Below are positions 1-8,798 of a stretch of 64,000 bases of DNA, piece after piece. Under the pieces are notes generated by a model. The model saw only the letters and a list, made by a program, of their open reading frames with translations, was not told the DNA's origin and searched no databases. The stretch spans positions 248,001 through 312,000 of the forward strand of contig NZ_MLCE01000031.1 of assembly GCF_002300165.1 (NCBI RefSeq), written 5' to 3'. The first letter of the stretch is position 1, and every line of letters begins with the position of its first letter. The DNA comes from Streptomyces sp. Tue6028. GTDB lineage: Bacteria; Actinomycetota; Actinomycetes; Streptomycetales; Streptomycetaceae. Made by a program: the position numbers and the translations under genes.

Positions 1-114
1 CCACCACGCGACCGCGGCCCAGACCAGCCACGAGCCCGGCACACCGGGCACCAGTACTCCGGCCAGGCCGAGCAGCATCACCACGCCGACCGGCAGGAGT
101 TCCCACGCTCCCAT
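1..114 (-). CDS. DUF456 family membrane protein (N-terminal fragment)
   Basis: Reading from an ATG at 114 towards position 1 gives 38 residues beginning MGAWELLPVG and continuing with a hydrophobic stretch rich in Leu, Val, Gly and Pro (LVPGVPGSWLVW). This is the typical first membrane segment of DUF456 proteins, small polytopic membrane proteins of unknown function. The remainder lies outside the window. It starts 36 nt downstream of the stop of the regulator on the same strand, so the two may form an operon. Identification rests on the first segment only. Confidence 0.6.
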   Translation of the reverse strand, partial: MGAWELLPVGVVMLLGLAGVLVPGVPGSWLVWAAVAWW

Positions 115-150
115 CTGCCCAGGGTGCCGGAGCGAACGGGAAGCCGCAGG

Positions 151-1182
151 TCAGTCCCGCGCCACCCAGCCCCGCTCGTACGCGTGCCAGCCGAGCTGGA
201 GCCGCGTCGTCACCCCCGTCAGCTCCATCAGCCGCTTCACCCGGCGCTGCACGGTCCTCAGCCCCAGATCCAGCTGCTTGGCGACGCTCGCGTCGGTGAG
301 CCCGGCGAGCAGCAGCGACAGGATCTCCAGGTCCGTGCCGTCCGGCCCGTCGGGTTCCTGCTCCAGCACGCCCCGGCTGCCGATCCGCAGGGGCAGCGCG
401 TCCCGCCACACCGAGTCGAAGAGCCCGGACAGCAGCTCCAGCAACCCGCTCGCGTGCACGACCAGCGCGGAGGGCTCCGCCGTGTTCGAGGTGAGGGGGA
501 CCATCGCCAGCGCCCGGTCGGCGATGACCAGCTTGGTGGGGACCTGGTCCACGACCCGTACCTGTTCGTCCCGGCCGAGCGCCGCGGACAGCTCGGTGAT
601 CCCGGTCGGCTTGTCGAGGACCGCGCGCTCGACGACCACCCGGAAACCGACGCCCCGCCCGACGGCCTGCTCCTCGGCGTCGTTGTCCATGCCGGAGACG
701 GCCACGGGGTTCCCGGTGACCAGCGCGCACACCTCCTCGCTCGCCCCCAGCTGGAGCTGGAGGAAGCGCTGGGAGACGGCTGCCGCGCCCATCACCACCT
801 CGACCAGGTCGTGCGCGGCGGGCTCCGCCGCCTGCGCGCGGTACTCCTCGGCGAGCAGCGCGGCCGCCAGCTCCGCCTTCTCCAGCTCGTGCCGCTGCTG
901 GGTGAGCAGCGCGCCGAGCGCGACACCCGGCGGCGCGGCGACCCAGCGCCCGGGCCGGGCCGACGACTGCGCCGCAAGTCCGTGCCGCTCCAGCCGGCGC
1001 AGGGCGCGCTCCGTGTCGTACTCGCCGAGTGTGAGCCGTCGCGCGAGATCGGGCACGTCGGCGGCGCCCACGGACACGAGCGCCCGGTAGGCCGACTCGT
1101 GCGTCTCGTCCAGACCTATCGCTCCCAGCATGCGGCGAAGTCCCTCCCCGAGGATGCGTTCCGGCCGGTCGGTGGCGTCCAT
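151..1182 (-). CDS. TrmB/LuxR-type helix-turn-helix transcriptional regulator
   Basis: A 343-residue protein starting MDATDRPERI. The N-terminal third looks like a TrmB-type winged helix (text such as ESAYRALVSVGAADVPDLARR, then a coiled linker LLTQQRHELEKAELAAALLAEE). The last 60 residues are a LuxR-type helix-turn-helix (LLAGLTDASVAKQLDLGLRT, RRVKRLMELTG). The middle part resembles the ligand or phospholipase-D-like region found in this Streptomyces family. It is a DNA-binding regulator, not a response regulator, since there is no receiver domain. An upstream in-frame extension to 1410 is possible but would run into the promoter of the divergent peptidase, so the ATG at 1182 is preferred. 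In Streptomyces such regulators often sit divergent from large secreted subtilases, so control of the neighbouring protease is plausible but inferred. Confidence 0.8.
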   Translation of the reverse strand: MDATDRPERILGEGLRRMLGAIGLDETHESAYRALVSVGAADVPDLARRLTLGEYDTERALRRLERHGLAAQSSARPGRWVAAPPGVALGALLTQQRHELEKAELAAALLAEEYRAQAAEPAAHDLVEVVMGAAAVSQRFLQLQLGASEEVCALVTGNPVAVSGMDNDAEEQAVGRGVGFRVVVERAVLDKPTGITELSAALGRDEQVRVVDQVPTKLVIADRALAMVPLTSNTAEPSALVVHASGLLELLSGLFDSVWRDALPLRIGSRGVLEQEPDGPDGTDLEILSLLLAGLTDASVAKQLDLGLRTVQRRVKRLMELTGVTTRLQLGWHAYERGWVARD

Positions 1183-1367
1183 GGCGGGAAACAGCCACGG
1201 CGCAAACCCGCCTGGGCACATCATCGCCGCACCACCCGCCTCTCTGCCAAGCTCACGCCACCGCAGCATCAACCACCGCCCGTAATGCCCTCCTTGGGCC
1301 TTCTTGGCCTGCGCGGACACGGTCTCACCGGCTCGTCCGGGCGCCGGCGGACACGGGTGGAGCGATC

Positions 1368-4300
1368 TTGGGGAGTGGGATTTTGGGGAAGACGACCGTC
1401 CGTACGGCACTGGGCGCGGCGACCGCCGCCGTCCTCGCCGTCACGGCAGCCGTGCCCGCAGGGGCCGCACACGACACGAAGAAGCCGCTGACCGGAAGCG
1501 GGGCCGCCGCCTCGGGTTCCGTCGTCACGCTCGTCACCGGCGACCGCGTCCTGGTGACGAAGGACGGGGCGACCGCCCTTCCCGGCGACGACGGCAGCAC
1601 TCCCTTCACACAGACCCGCCGGTCCGGCGAGGACCTGTACGTCTATCCCGCGGGAGCCGTCGCCGCCGTCGCCGCCGACCGCGTGGACGAGGAACTCTTC
1701 AACGTCACCGGCCTGGTCCGGCAGGGCTACGACGACGCCCACAGCGCGACCCTGCCGCTGATCGCCACGTACCGGGCGTCGGCCGCCCGCGCGGTCCCGG
1801 CCACGCCGCGCGGCGCCGAACGCGGTGTCGCCCTCGAACCGATCGACGGCGTCGCGCTCAAGGCCGACAAGAAGAAGGCCGCGGACTTCTGGGCCGACAT
1901 CACGAACTCCCGCTCCCGCGCCGCGGACGGGCTGAAGAAGCTGTGGCTCGACGAGAAGGTCCGGGCCACCCTGGACCGCTCGACCCGGCAGGTGCACGCC
2001 CCCGAGGCGTGGGCTGCGGGCTACGACGGCAAGGGCACCAAGGTCGCCGTCCTGGACACCGGTGTCGATGCCGAACACCCCGACCTCAAGGGCCGGATCA
2101 CCGCCTGGGAGAACTTCACGGACTCGCCGGACACGAGCGACCGCCAGGGGCACGGCACGCACACCACGTCCACCGTCGGCGGCACGGGCGCGGCGAGCGA
2201 CGGCAGGAAGAAGGGTGTCGCCCCCGGCGCCGACCTGCTGAACGGCAAGGTCCTCAACGACTCCGGCTCGGGCGCGGAGTCGTGGATCATCGCCGGCATG
2301 CAGTGGGCCGTCGACCAGGGCGCCGACGTCGTCTCGATGAGCCTCGGCAACCCGGCCCGCACCGACTGCACCGACCCGATGAGCGCGGCCACGCAGCAAC
2401 TCGCCGAGTCCAGCCGCGACACGCTCTTCGTCATCGCGGCCGGCAACACCGGCCCCTCCCTCAACTCGGTCTCCTCGCCCGGCTGCGCGCCCGGCGTCCT
2501 CACCGTCGGCGCCGTCGACCGCGACGACTCCACGGCGTCCTTCTCCAGCCGCGGCCCGGCCTACGGCTCGCACACGCTGAAGCCGGAGATCACCGCGCCC
2601 GGTGTGGGCATCTCGGCCGCCAACGCGGGCGGCCGCGGCGTCTACGCCTACCGGTCCATGAGCGGCACGTCGATGGCCACCCCGCACGTGGCGGGCGCCG
2701 CCGCGATCGTCAAGCAACGCCACCCCGACTGGGACGCGCAGCAGATCAAGGCCGCCCTCGTCTCCTCCGCGGACACCGGCATCCCCGGCGACGTCCGCGA
2801 GACCGGCGGCGGACGGCTCGACGTCAAGGCCGCGATCGACCAGATGGTGCTGGGCGCGCCCGCCGTGCAGGGCGGCAGCTTCGCCTGGCCGCAGGACGCC
2901 GGCGACCGCAGGACCGTCACGGTTCCCTACACCAACACCGGCCACGAACCAGTCGAGTTGAAGCTGTCCGTCGGCCGGGTCACCGGCAACGACGGTTCCC
3001 CCGTGCGCTCGTCGGTCGCCCGGCTCGGCAGCCGCTCGGTGACCGTCCCCGCCGGCGCCACCGTCGAGGTACCGCTCGAACTCGACCCGAACGCGCCTCT
3101 GAGCCGCGCCCAGTACGGCGATGTCACCGGCCGTGTCCTCGCCACCGCCGACGGCGTCTCGGTCTCGACCCCCTTCTCCCTCTACGTCGAACCGGAGACC
3201 GTCACGCTGCGGGTCAAGCTGGTCGACCGGCTCGGCCGTGCCGCCACGTCCGGCTCGTCCGTCGACCTCATCGGCACCGACGACGCGAGCGGCGAGCGGC
3301 GCTTCAACGAGGGCGCGAACGACCAGACGTACCGCGTACGCCCCGGCAGCTACTTCCTCTCCAGCTTCATCGCCACCCCGGCGACCGCGGGAACCCTGAT
3401 CGACTCCCTGTCCTACCTGGCCCGCCCGCAGCTGGAGATACGCAAGGACACCACCGTCGTCCTCGACGCCCGCACCGCCCACCGGCTGAGCATCAGCACC
3501 GACAAGGAGTCCGAACTCCGCGGCGCCACCCTCGGGTTCGCCCGTTCCTGGGACGACACCTGGCTGCACGCCGGGACGGCCGCGGGCGGACGCTCGGTGC
3601 GCGGCTACTACGCCTCCGTCGAGGGGCGGGCGAGCGACGGCACCTTCGAGTTCGACAGCTTCTGGCGCGCCGCGGCCCCGCAGATCTCCGAACTCGCCGT
3701 CGTGGGCGGCCCGACGCTGCACCCCGTGACCGGTTCCACCAACTCCGCCAACCTCGACGGCACCGGACAGGCCCCCCTCGTGGACGCCAAGTCCGGTACG
3801 GCACAGGACCTCGCCGGCGCCAAGGGGAAGATCGCCCTCGTCGAACTGCCGGACGGCGGGAGCGCCACGGCCGTCGCGTCGGCGGCGAAGGCGGCGGGCG
3901 CGCTGGCGGTCCTCGCCTACCGTGAGGCGCCCGGCCGCTGGTACCCCGCCACCGGCTTCACCGGCGGTCCGCTGCCGGTCCTCGCCGTACCCGCCGAGGA
4001 GGCCGAGGCGCTGCTCGCCGCCGGTGACGTGACCCTGCGCTGGAAGGCCACCGCGAAGAGCCCGTACGTCTACAACCTGGCCTTCCCGGAGACGGGTCAG
4101 ATCCGCGACGCCCGCACCTACCGGGTCCACGACCGTGAACTGGCCGCCACCAGCGCCACCTACCGCGCGGTGGGCACCGTCGCCGACTACGTCGACCTGC
4201 CCTCCGTCACGCGCCCGAACGGACTCGGCGGCTTCTTCGGCGACCTGGAGACCGTGCCCGCGCCGTTCAGCCGCACCGAGTACTACTCGGCCGGCACCAC

Positions 4301-5081
4301 CGGCTGGGGACACCAGGTGTCCAGCAGCTTCCCCTGGGGCGAGTTCATGATCGACCCGGTGCGCAGCTACACGAAGGGCGAACGGCGGACCGAGGAGTGG
4401 TACGGCGGAGTCCTCTCGCCGGTGGCCCCCCTCGACTCCTCCGGGGAGCAGGCGCTCGCCGCCGAACGGCAGGGCAACCTGATCGGCATGGCTCCCGGAT
4501 TCTGGGGTGACGCCCAGCACCAGGGAATCCAGGGCGGGTTCGGTGACATCGGCTCCATGCAGTTGCAGCGCGACGGCGAGACGATCGGCGAAAGCTCCGT
4601 CCCCTACGGGGTGTTCGAGGTCCCGGCCGACGACTCCGCGTACGCCCTCACCCTGCACACGATGAAGATCGGCTCGCGCGTCTGGCACCGCTCCCCGCAG
4701 ACCGTCACCACCTGGTCGTTCCGCTCGCACCTCGACGAGAACGCCTACTCGCAGGGCATCCCGCTGCTCTTCCCGCGCTACGGCCTGCCGGAGGACGGCC
4801 TGAAGACCCTGCCGGCCGAGGACGGTCAGCGGATCACGCTCACCGCGACAGGTCACGCGGGCTACCGGCCGGGCACGCTCACCTCGGTGAAGCTGTCGTA
4901 CTCGTACGACGGCGGAGAGACCTGGAAGCAGGCCACGACCACCCGCGACGGCGGCAAGTGGACCGCGACCGTCGATCACGGCGGAGCCCAGGGTGAGCAG
5001 GTCACCCTCAGGACCGAACTGACCGACAGCAACGGCAACTCGGTCGTCCAGACCGTGACCCGGGCCTACGACGTGCGCTAG
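1368..5081 (+). CDS. Large secreted S8 family (subtilisin-like) serine peptidase
   Basis: A 1237-residue secreted protease. It starts with a signal peptide (basic KTTVRT, then an Ala/Val-rich core ending AGAA). The subtilase domain spans about residues 200-480 with the full catalytic triad: Asp230 in VAVLDTGVD, His262 in GHGTHTT and Ser435 in SGTSMATPHVAG. A protease-associated-like insert lies at about 800-885 (GAKGKIALVELPDGG), and the C-terminus is predicted beta-rich, ending in an Fn3-like segment with SVKLSYSYDGGETW. The length matches Streptomyces 1,200-residue subtilases. The start is a TTG with GGTGGA about six bases upstream; a second in-frame TTG at 1383 is an alternative. It probably degrades extracellular protein for nutrition. 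No sortase motif is present, so it is likely released. Confidence 0.93.
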   Translation: MGSGILGKTTVRTALGAATAAVLAVTAAVPAGAAHDTKKPLTGSGAAASGSVVTLVTGDRVLVTKDGATALPGDDGSTPFTQTRRSGEDLYVYPAGAVAAVAADRVDEELFNVTGLVRQGYDDAHSATLPLIATYRASAARAVPATPRGAERGVALEPIDGVALKADKKKAADFWADITNSRSRAADGLKKLWLDEKVRATLDRSTRQVHAPEAWAAGYDGKGTKVAVLDTGVDAEHPDLKGRITAWENFTDSPDTSDRQGHGTHTTSTVGGTGAASDGRKKGVAPGADLLNGKVLNDSGSGAESWIIAGMQWAVDQGADVVSMSLGNPARTDCTDPMSAATQQLAESSRDTLFVIAAGNTGPSLNSVSSPGCAPGVLTVGAVDRDDSTASFSSRGPAYGSHTLKPEITAPGVGISAANAGGRGVYAYRSMSGTSMATPHVAGAAAIVKQRHPDWDAQQIKAALVSSADTGIPGDVRETGGGRLDVKAAIDQMVLGAPAVQGGSFAWPQDAGDRRTVTVPYTNTGHEPVELKLSVGRVTGNDGSPVRSSVARLGSRSVTVPAGATVEVPLELDPNAPLSRAQYGDVTGRVLATADGVSVSTPFSLYVEPETVTLRVKLVDRLGRAATSGSSVDLIGTDDASGERRFNEGANDQTYRVRPGSYFLSSFIATPATAGTLIDSLSYLARPQLEIRKDTTVVLDARTAHRLSISTDKESELRGATLGFARSWDDTWLHAGTAAGGRSVRGYYASVEGRASDGTFEFDSFWRAAAPQISELAVVGGPTLHPVTGSTNSANLDGTGQAPLVDAKSGTAQDLAGAKGKIALVELPDGGSATAVASAAKAAGALAVLAYREAPGRWYPATGFTGGPLPVLAVPAEEAEALLAAGDVTLRWKATAKSPYVYNLAFPETGQIRDARTYRVHDRELAATSATYRAVGTVADYVDLPSVTRPNGLGGFFGDLETVPAPFSRTEYYSAGTTGWGHQVSSSFPWGEFMIDPVRSYTKGERRTEEWYGGVLSPVAPLDSSGEQALAAERQGNLIGMAPGFWGDAQHQGIQGGFGDIGSMQLQRDGETIGESSVPYGVFEVPADDSAYALTLHTMKIGSRVWHRSPQTVTTWSFRSHLDENAYSQGIPLLFPRYGLPEDGLKTLPAEDGQRITLTATGHAGYRPGTLTSVKLSYSYDGGETWKQATTTRDGGKWTATVDHGGAQGEQVTLRTELTDSNGNSVVQTVTRAYDVR

Positions 5082-5100
5082 GCCCTGGGCCCACCGGAAC

Positions 5101-5144
5101 GCCGCCGGACGGTCCTCCCGTGGGGGGTGGGGCCGTCCGGCGGC
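5101..5144 (+). terminator. Rho-independent-type hairpin after the S8 peptidase
   Basis: GCCGCCGGACGG (5101-5112) pairs perfectly with CCGTCCGGCGGC (5133-5144) around a 20-nt G-rich loop, 20 bases after the peptidase stop. There is no U-tract, which is usual for actinomycete terminators. Confidence 0.7.
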
Positions 5145-5281
5145 CTGCTGTGCGCACGACCGCGCCCCGGTCGCAACACCGTTCGAGGCGTCGTCCGACA
5201 TGCCGTTCGACAGCCAGTCCCTTGGCCGGTTTTTCCGGATGCCCCGTTTTCATCCGGCCCCCGCGGTGGACAATTAGGGGC

Positions 5282-6895
5282 ATGAGCCAGCAGGGGGAGA
5301 AGCCCACCGGTCATGAGGACGACTGGTGGAGGCAGTTGTACGACGACTCCACCGAGGACACGGGACCCGCCACCGCGGCCGATTCCCTGGACGACCGGTT
5401 CGCCTCGGCCGCCGGGACGGTCGAGCTGCGGTCCGGCCCGGGACCGGACACGCCCGCGGCCGATGTCCCGTCCCCGCCGGAGCGGCCCCCCGCGGTGCCC
5501 GGGCAGCGCGGTGACGGCCGTTCCCACCCCGGCCGGTGGGAGCGCCACGACCCGCCCGCGGCACCTCCCGAGGCCGAGACCCCGCTCCGGCGCAGCGGCC
5601 TCACCCGGGAGCCCGCCCCCTGGGAGCCCCCGCCCCCCGGACCGCCCGCACCCGCCGCCTTCCCGCCCGGGCCCACACCACCGGGATTCCGCCCGCAGGA
5701 GCCCCCGAGCGACGCCCGGCCGGAGGCGGGCGACCTCGGGCCCGGCCCCGCGCCGCTCGCGCAGGTACCCGCGTCGAGAACGCCCGCCGACCCACCGCCC
5801 CTGCCCCCGGCTCCGCCGCCCGTACCCCCTGTGGTCCCGGAGGACGCCCCGCTCCCCGCCGCGGCGCCGTCCGCCGCACCGGAGGAGGCTTCCGCCCGGG
5901 AGACCGTCCTCGACCCACCCCCCGCGCCGCCCTCCGTCGGGCACGTCGGCTCCGGCCCGCCCACCTATGCCGCCGAACCCACCGCGCTCCCGCCCGCCGA
6001 TCCGGACGACCTCGGCGACCTCGTCGCCGACACGGTCCTGGACGGCGCCCGCTACGGGACCAGCACCCTGCGGGCCGTGTCCGCGCGCGGCGACTCCGCC
6101 CGCTACCGCGGTGAGCCGCGCAGGGACTCGCTCCTCACCGCCCGCTTCGGGACGGGGGAGCAGGCACTGGTCCTGGTGGCGATGGCGACCGGGGCACGCG
6201 CCACGCCCGGCGCCCATCGGGCGGCCGCCGAGGTGTGCCGGTGGATCGGACAGGCCGTGGGCCGCAGCCACGCCCGGCTGGCCGAGGACATCCGGGCCGC
6301 CCGGCGCGGCGACCTGAAGTCCGGACTGCACCGGCTCACCGACCGCAGCCTCGGCAGGCTCCGGGCGAGCGCGGCCGAGCAGGGCATCGAACCGGAGGAG
6401 TACACCGCCGGTCTGCGCTGCCTGCTGCTGCCCGCCGATCCGCAGTGCCGCACCCGGGTGTTCTTCGGCGTCGGCGCCGGCGGACTGTTCCGGTTGCGGG
6501 ACGGCGAGTGGCAGGACATCGAGCCGCGCGTCGCCGAGGCCACCGGCGAGCCCGTCGTCGGCTTCGGATCGCTGCCCCACGAGACGCCCGAGGGGGACCG
6601 GCTCACCATGGACCTGGGCATCACCACACCCCCGAGCCCCTACGAACCGGCCCCCGAGCCGCCGCGCGACCCGTTCCGCTTCCGCGCCTCGGTCGCCCGC
6701 CCGGGTGACACCCTGCTGCTGTGCAGCGCGGGCCTCGCGGACCCGCTGCGCGGCGAACCCGGACTAGCCGAGCACCTGACGACGCGGTGGTCGGCAGCAC
6801 AGCCGCCCGGTCTCGCCGCGTTCCTCGCCGACACACTGGTACGGGTCAAGGGCTACGCCGATGACCGTACGGCCGCGGCCGTTTGGGAGGCGTAA
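5282..6895 (+). CDS. Proline-rich PP2C-like protein, probably a degenerate phosphatase
   Basis: 537 residues starting MSQQGEKPTG, with a long Pro/Ala-rich disordered region to about residue 240. The C-terminal 290 residues (from GARYGTSTLRAVSARGDSAR) follow the PP2C fold pattern: RGD-like first strand, a conserved VGFGSLP stretch and a terminal LLLCSAGLADPL strand. The second metal-binding motif, normally DGMGG, reads AMATGA here, and the late DD/DN aspartates are not obvious. Members of this family in Streptomyces are annotated as protein phosphatase 2C domain proteins. I infer that catalysis is lost or altered and that it may be a scaffold or pseudophosphatase. The in-frame extension upstream of 5282 overlaps the terminator of the previous gene, so the ATG at 5282 is the likely start. 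Confidence 0.7.
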   Translation: MSQQGEKPTGHEDDWWRQLYDDSTEDTGPATAADSLDDRFASAAGTVELRSGPGPDTPAADVPSPPERPPAVPGQRGDGRSHPGRWERHDPPAAPPEAETPLRRSGLTREPAPWEPPPPGPPAPAAFPPGPTPPGFRPQEPPSDARPEAGDLGPGPAPLAQVPASRTPADPPPLPPAPPPVPPVVPEDAPLPAAAPSAAPEEASARETVLDPPPAPPSVGHVGSGPPTYAAEPTALPPADPDDLGDLVADTVLDGARYGTSTLRAVSARGDSARYRGEPRRDSLLTARFGTGEQALVLVAMATGARATPGAHRAAAEVCRWIGQAVGRSHARLAEDIRAARRGDLKSGLHRLTDRSLGRLRASAAEQGIEPEEYTAGLRCLLLPADPQCRTRVFFGVGAGGLFRLRDGEWQDIEPRVAEATGEPVVGFGSLPHETPEGDRLTMDLGITTPPSPYEPAPEPPRDPFRFRASVARPGDTLLLCSAGLADPLRGEPGLAEHLTTRWSAAQPPGLAAFLADTLVRVKGYADDRTAAAVWEA

Positions 6896-6957
6896 CCGTG
6901 CGCCGTGTGAATTCATGGACCCAAGGGATCCGAGGAGCACAAAGGGGTGCGTGAGGC

Positions 6958-8700
6958 ATGGCCAAGCAGAACGTCGCCGAACAGTTCGTCGACATCCTCG
7001 TCCGCGCGGGCGTCGAGCGCCTGTACGGGGTGGTCGGCGACAGCCTGAACCCGGTCGTCGACGCGATCAGGCGCAACTCCGCCATCGACTGGATCCACGT
7101 CCGGCACGAGGAGACGGCGGCGTTCGCCGCGGGCGCCGAGGCCCAGATCACCGGGAAGCTCACGGCCTGCGCCGGCTCCTGCGGCCCCGGCAACCTGCAC
7201 CTCATCAACGGCCTGTACGACGCCCACCGCTCCATGGCCCCCGTCCTGGCCCTCGCCTCGCACATCCCCTCCAGCGAGATCGGTCTCGGCTACTTCCAGG
7301 AGACCCACCCCGACCGGCTCTTCCAGGAGTGCAGCCACTACAGCGAACTGATCTCCAGCCCGAAGCAGATGCCCCGGGTCCTGCAGACCGCCATCCAGCA
7401 CGCCGTCGGCCAGTCCGGCGTCAGCGTCGTCACGCTGCCCGGTGACATCGCCGACGAACCGGCCCCGGACAAGCCCGTCGAGACCGCGCTCGTCACCTCG
7501 CGGCCCAGCGTCCGCCCCGGCGACACGGAGATCGACAAGCTCGTCGCGATGATCGACGAGGCGGAGAAGGTCACCCTGTTCTGCGGCAGCGGCACGGCCG
7601 GCGCGCACGCCGAGGTCATGGAGTTCGCCGGGAAGATCAAGTCCCCGGTCGGGCACGCGCTGCGCGGCAAGGAATGGATCCAGTACGACAACCCGTACGA
7701 CGTCGGCATGAGCGGGCTGCTCGGCTACGGCGCCGCCTACGAGGCCACCCACGAGTGCGATCTGCTGATCCTGCTCGGCACCGACTTCCCGTACAACGCC
7801 TTCCTGCCCGACGACGTCAGGATCGCCCAGGTCGACGTGCGGCCCGAGCACCTGGGCCGTCGCTCCAAGCTGGACCTCGCGGTCTGGGGCGACGTGAAGG
7901 AGACCCTGCGCTGTCTGATCCCGCGCGTGAAACCCAAGGGGAACCGGCGCTTCCTGGACAAGATGCTGAAGAAGCACGCGGACGCCCTCGAAGGAGTCGT
8001 CAAGGCGTACACCCGCAAGGTCGAGAAGCATGTGCCGATCCACCCCGAGTACGTCGCCTCGGTCCTCGACGAACTCGCCGACGAGGACGCGGTGTTCACC
8101 GTCGACACCGGCATGTGCAACGTCTGGGCCGCCCGCTACATCTCGCCCAACGGCAGCCGCCGGGTCATCGGTTCGTTCTCGCACGGCTCGATGGCCAACG
8201 CGCTGCCGATGGCGATCGGCGCGCAGTTCACCGACCGCAAGCGACAGGTCGTGTCGATGTCCGGCGACGGCGGATTCACCATGCTGATGGGAGACTTCCT
8301 CACCCTCGTCCAGTACGACCTGCCGGTGAAGGTCGTCCTGTTCAACAACTCCTCGCTGAGCATGGTCGAGCTGGAGATGCTGGTCGCCGGGCTGCCCTCG
8401 TACGGCACCTCGAACAAGAACCCCGACTTCGCGGCGGTGGCCCGCGCCTGCGGGGCGTACGGCGTCCGCGTCGAGAAGCCGAAGCAGCTCGCCGGTGCCC
8501 TGAAGGACGCCTTCAGCCACAAGGGTCCGGCTCTCGTCGACATCGTCACCGACCCCAATGCCCTCTCCATCCCACCGAAGATCAGCGCGGAGATGGTGAC
8601 GGGCTTCGCGCTGTCGGCGTCGAAGATGGTGCTCGACGGAGGCGTCGGACGGATGGTGCAGATGGCCCGCTCGAACCTGCGCAACGTGCCGCGGCCGTAG
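6958..8700 (+). CDS. poxB: Thiamine diphosphate-dependent pyruvate dehydrogenase (quinone)/pyruvate oxidase
   Basis: A 580-residue protein, about the length of E. coli PoxB (572). It has the three-domain layout of the ThDP enzymes: PYR domain at the N-terminus with the catalytic Glu context (HVRHEETAAFAAGAEAQITG) and the following GSCGPGNLHLINGLYDAH, a central FAD/DHS-like domain (about 190-330), and a PP domain with the ThDP-Mg motif GDGGFTMLMGD and the later NNSSL. PoxB oxidatively decarboxylates pyruvate to acetate and CO2, passing electrons to membrane quinones. It is encoded alone, with a short 5' spacer after the PP2C-like gene and a strong terminator behind it. Assignment as PoxB instead of acetolactate synthase rests on the overall sequence (for example VRHEETAAFAAG and SRRVIGSFSHGSMANALPMA). 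Confidence 0.88.
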   Translation: MAKQNVAEQFVDILVRAGVERLYGVVGDSLNPVVDAIRRNSAIDWIHVRHEETAAFAAGAEAQITGKLTACAGSCGPGNLHLINGLYDAHRSMAPVLALASHIPSSEIGLGYFQETHPDRLFQECSHYSELISSPKQMPRVLQTAIQHAVGQSGVSVVTLPGDIADEPAPDKPVETALVTSRPSVRPGDTEIDKLVAMIDEAEKVTLFCGSGTAGAHAEVMEFAGKIKSPVGHALRGKEWIQYDNPYDVGMSGLLGYGAAYEATHECDLLILLGTDFPYNAFLPDDVRIAQVDVRPEHLGRRSKLDLAVWGDVKETLRCLIPRVKPKGNRRFLDKMLKKHADALEGVVKAYTRKVEKHVPIHPEYVASVLDELADEDAVFTVDTGMCNVWAARYISPNGSRRVIGSFSHGSMANALPMAIGAQFTDRKRQVVSMSGDGGFTMLMGDFLTLVQYDLPVKVVLFNNSSLSMVELEMLVAGLPSYGTSNKNPDFAAVARACGAYGVRVEKPKQLAGALKDAFSHKGPALVDIVTDPNALSIPPKISAEMVTGFALSASKMVLDGGVGRMVQMARSNLRNVPRP

Positions 8701-8720
8701 GCTCCGCCCCGGCTGCCCGA

Positions 8721-8759
8721 GCCGGTGGGTCCCCTCGACGACCGAGGGGACCCACCGGC
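8721..8759. terminator. Bidirectional terminator between convergent poxB and mannosidase
   Basis: A perfect 17-bp stem (8721-8737 with 8743-8759) with the five-base loop ACGAC lies 20 nt after the poxB stop and 39 nt beyond the convergent mannosidase stop. It can act for both strands. Confidence 0.9.
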
Positions 8760-8798
8760 GAGCAGGACATCGACGGCGCGGAGCGAGCGCCGGCGCGG

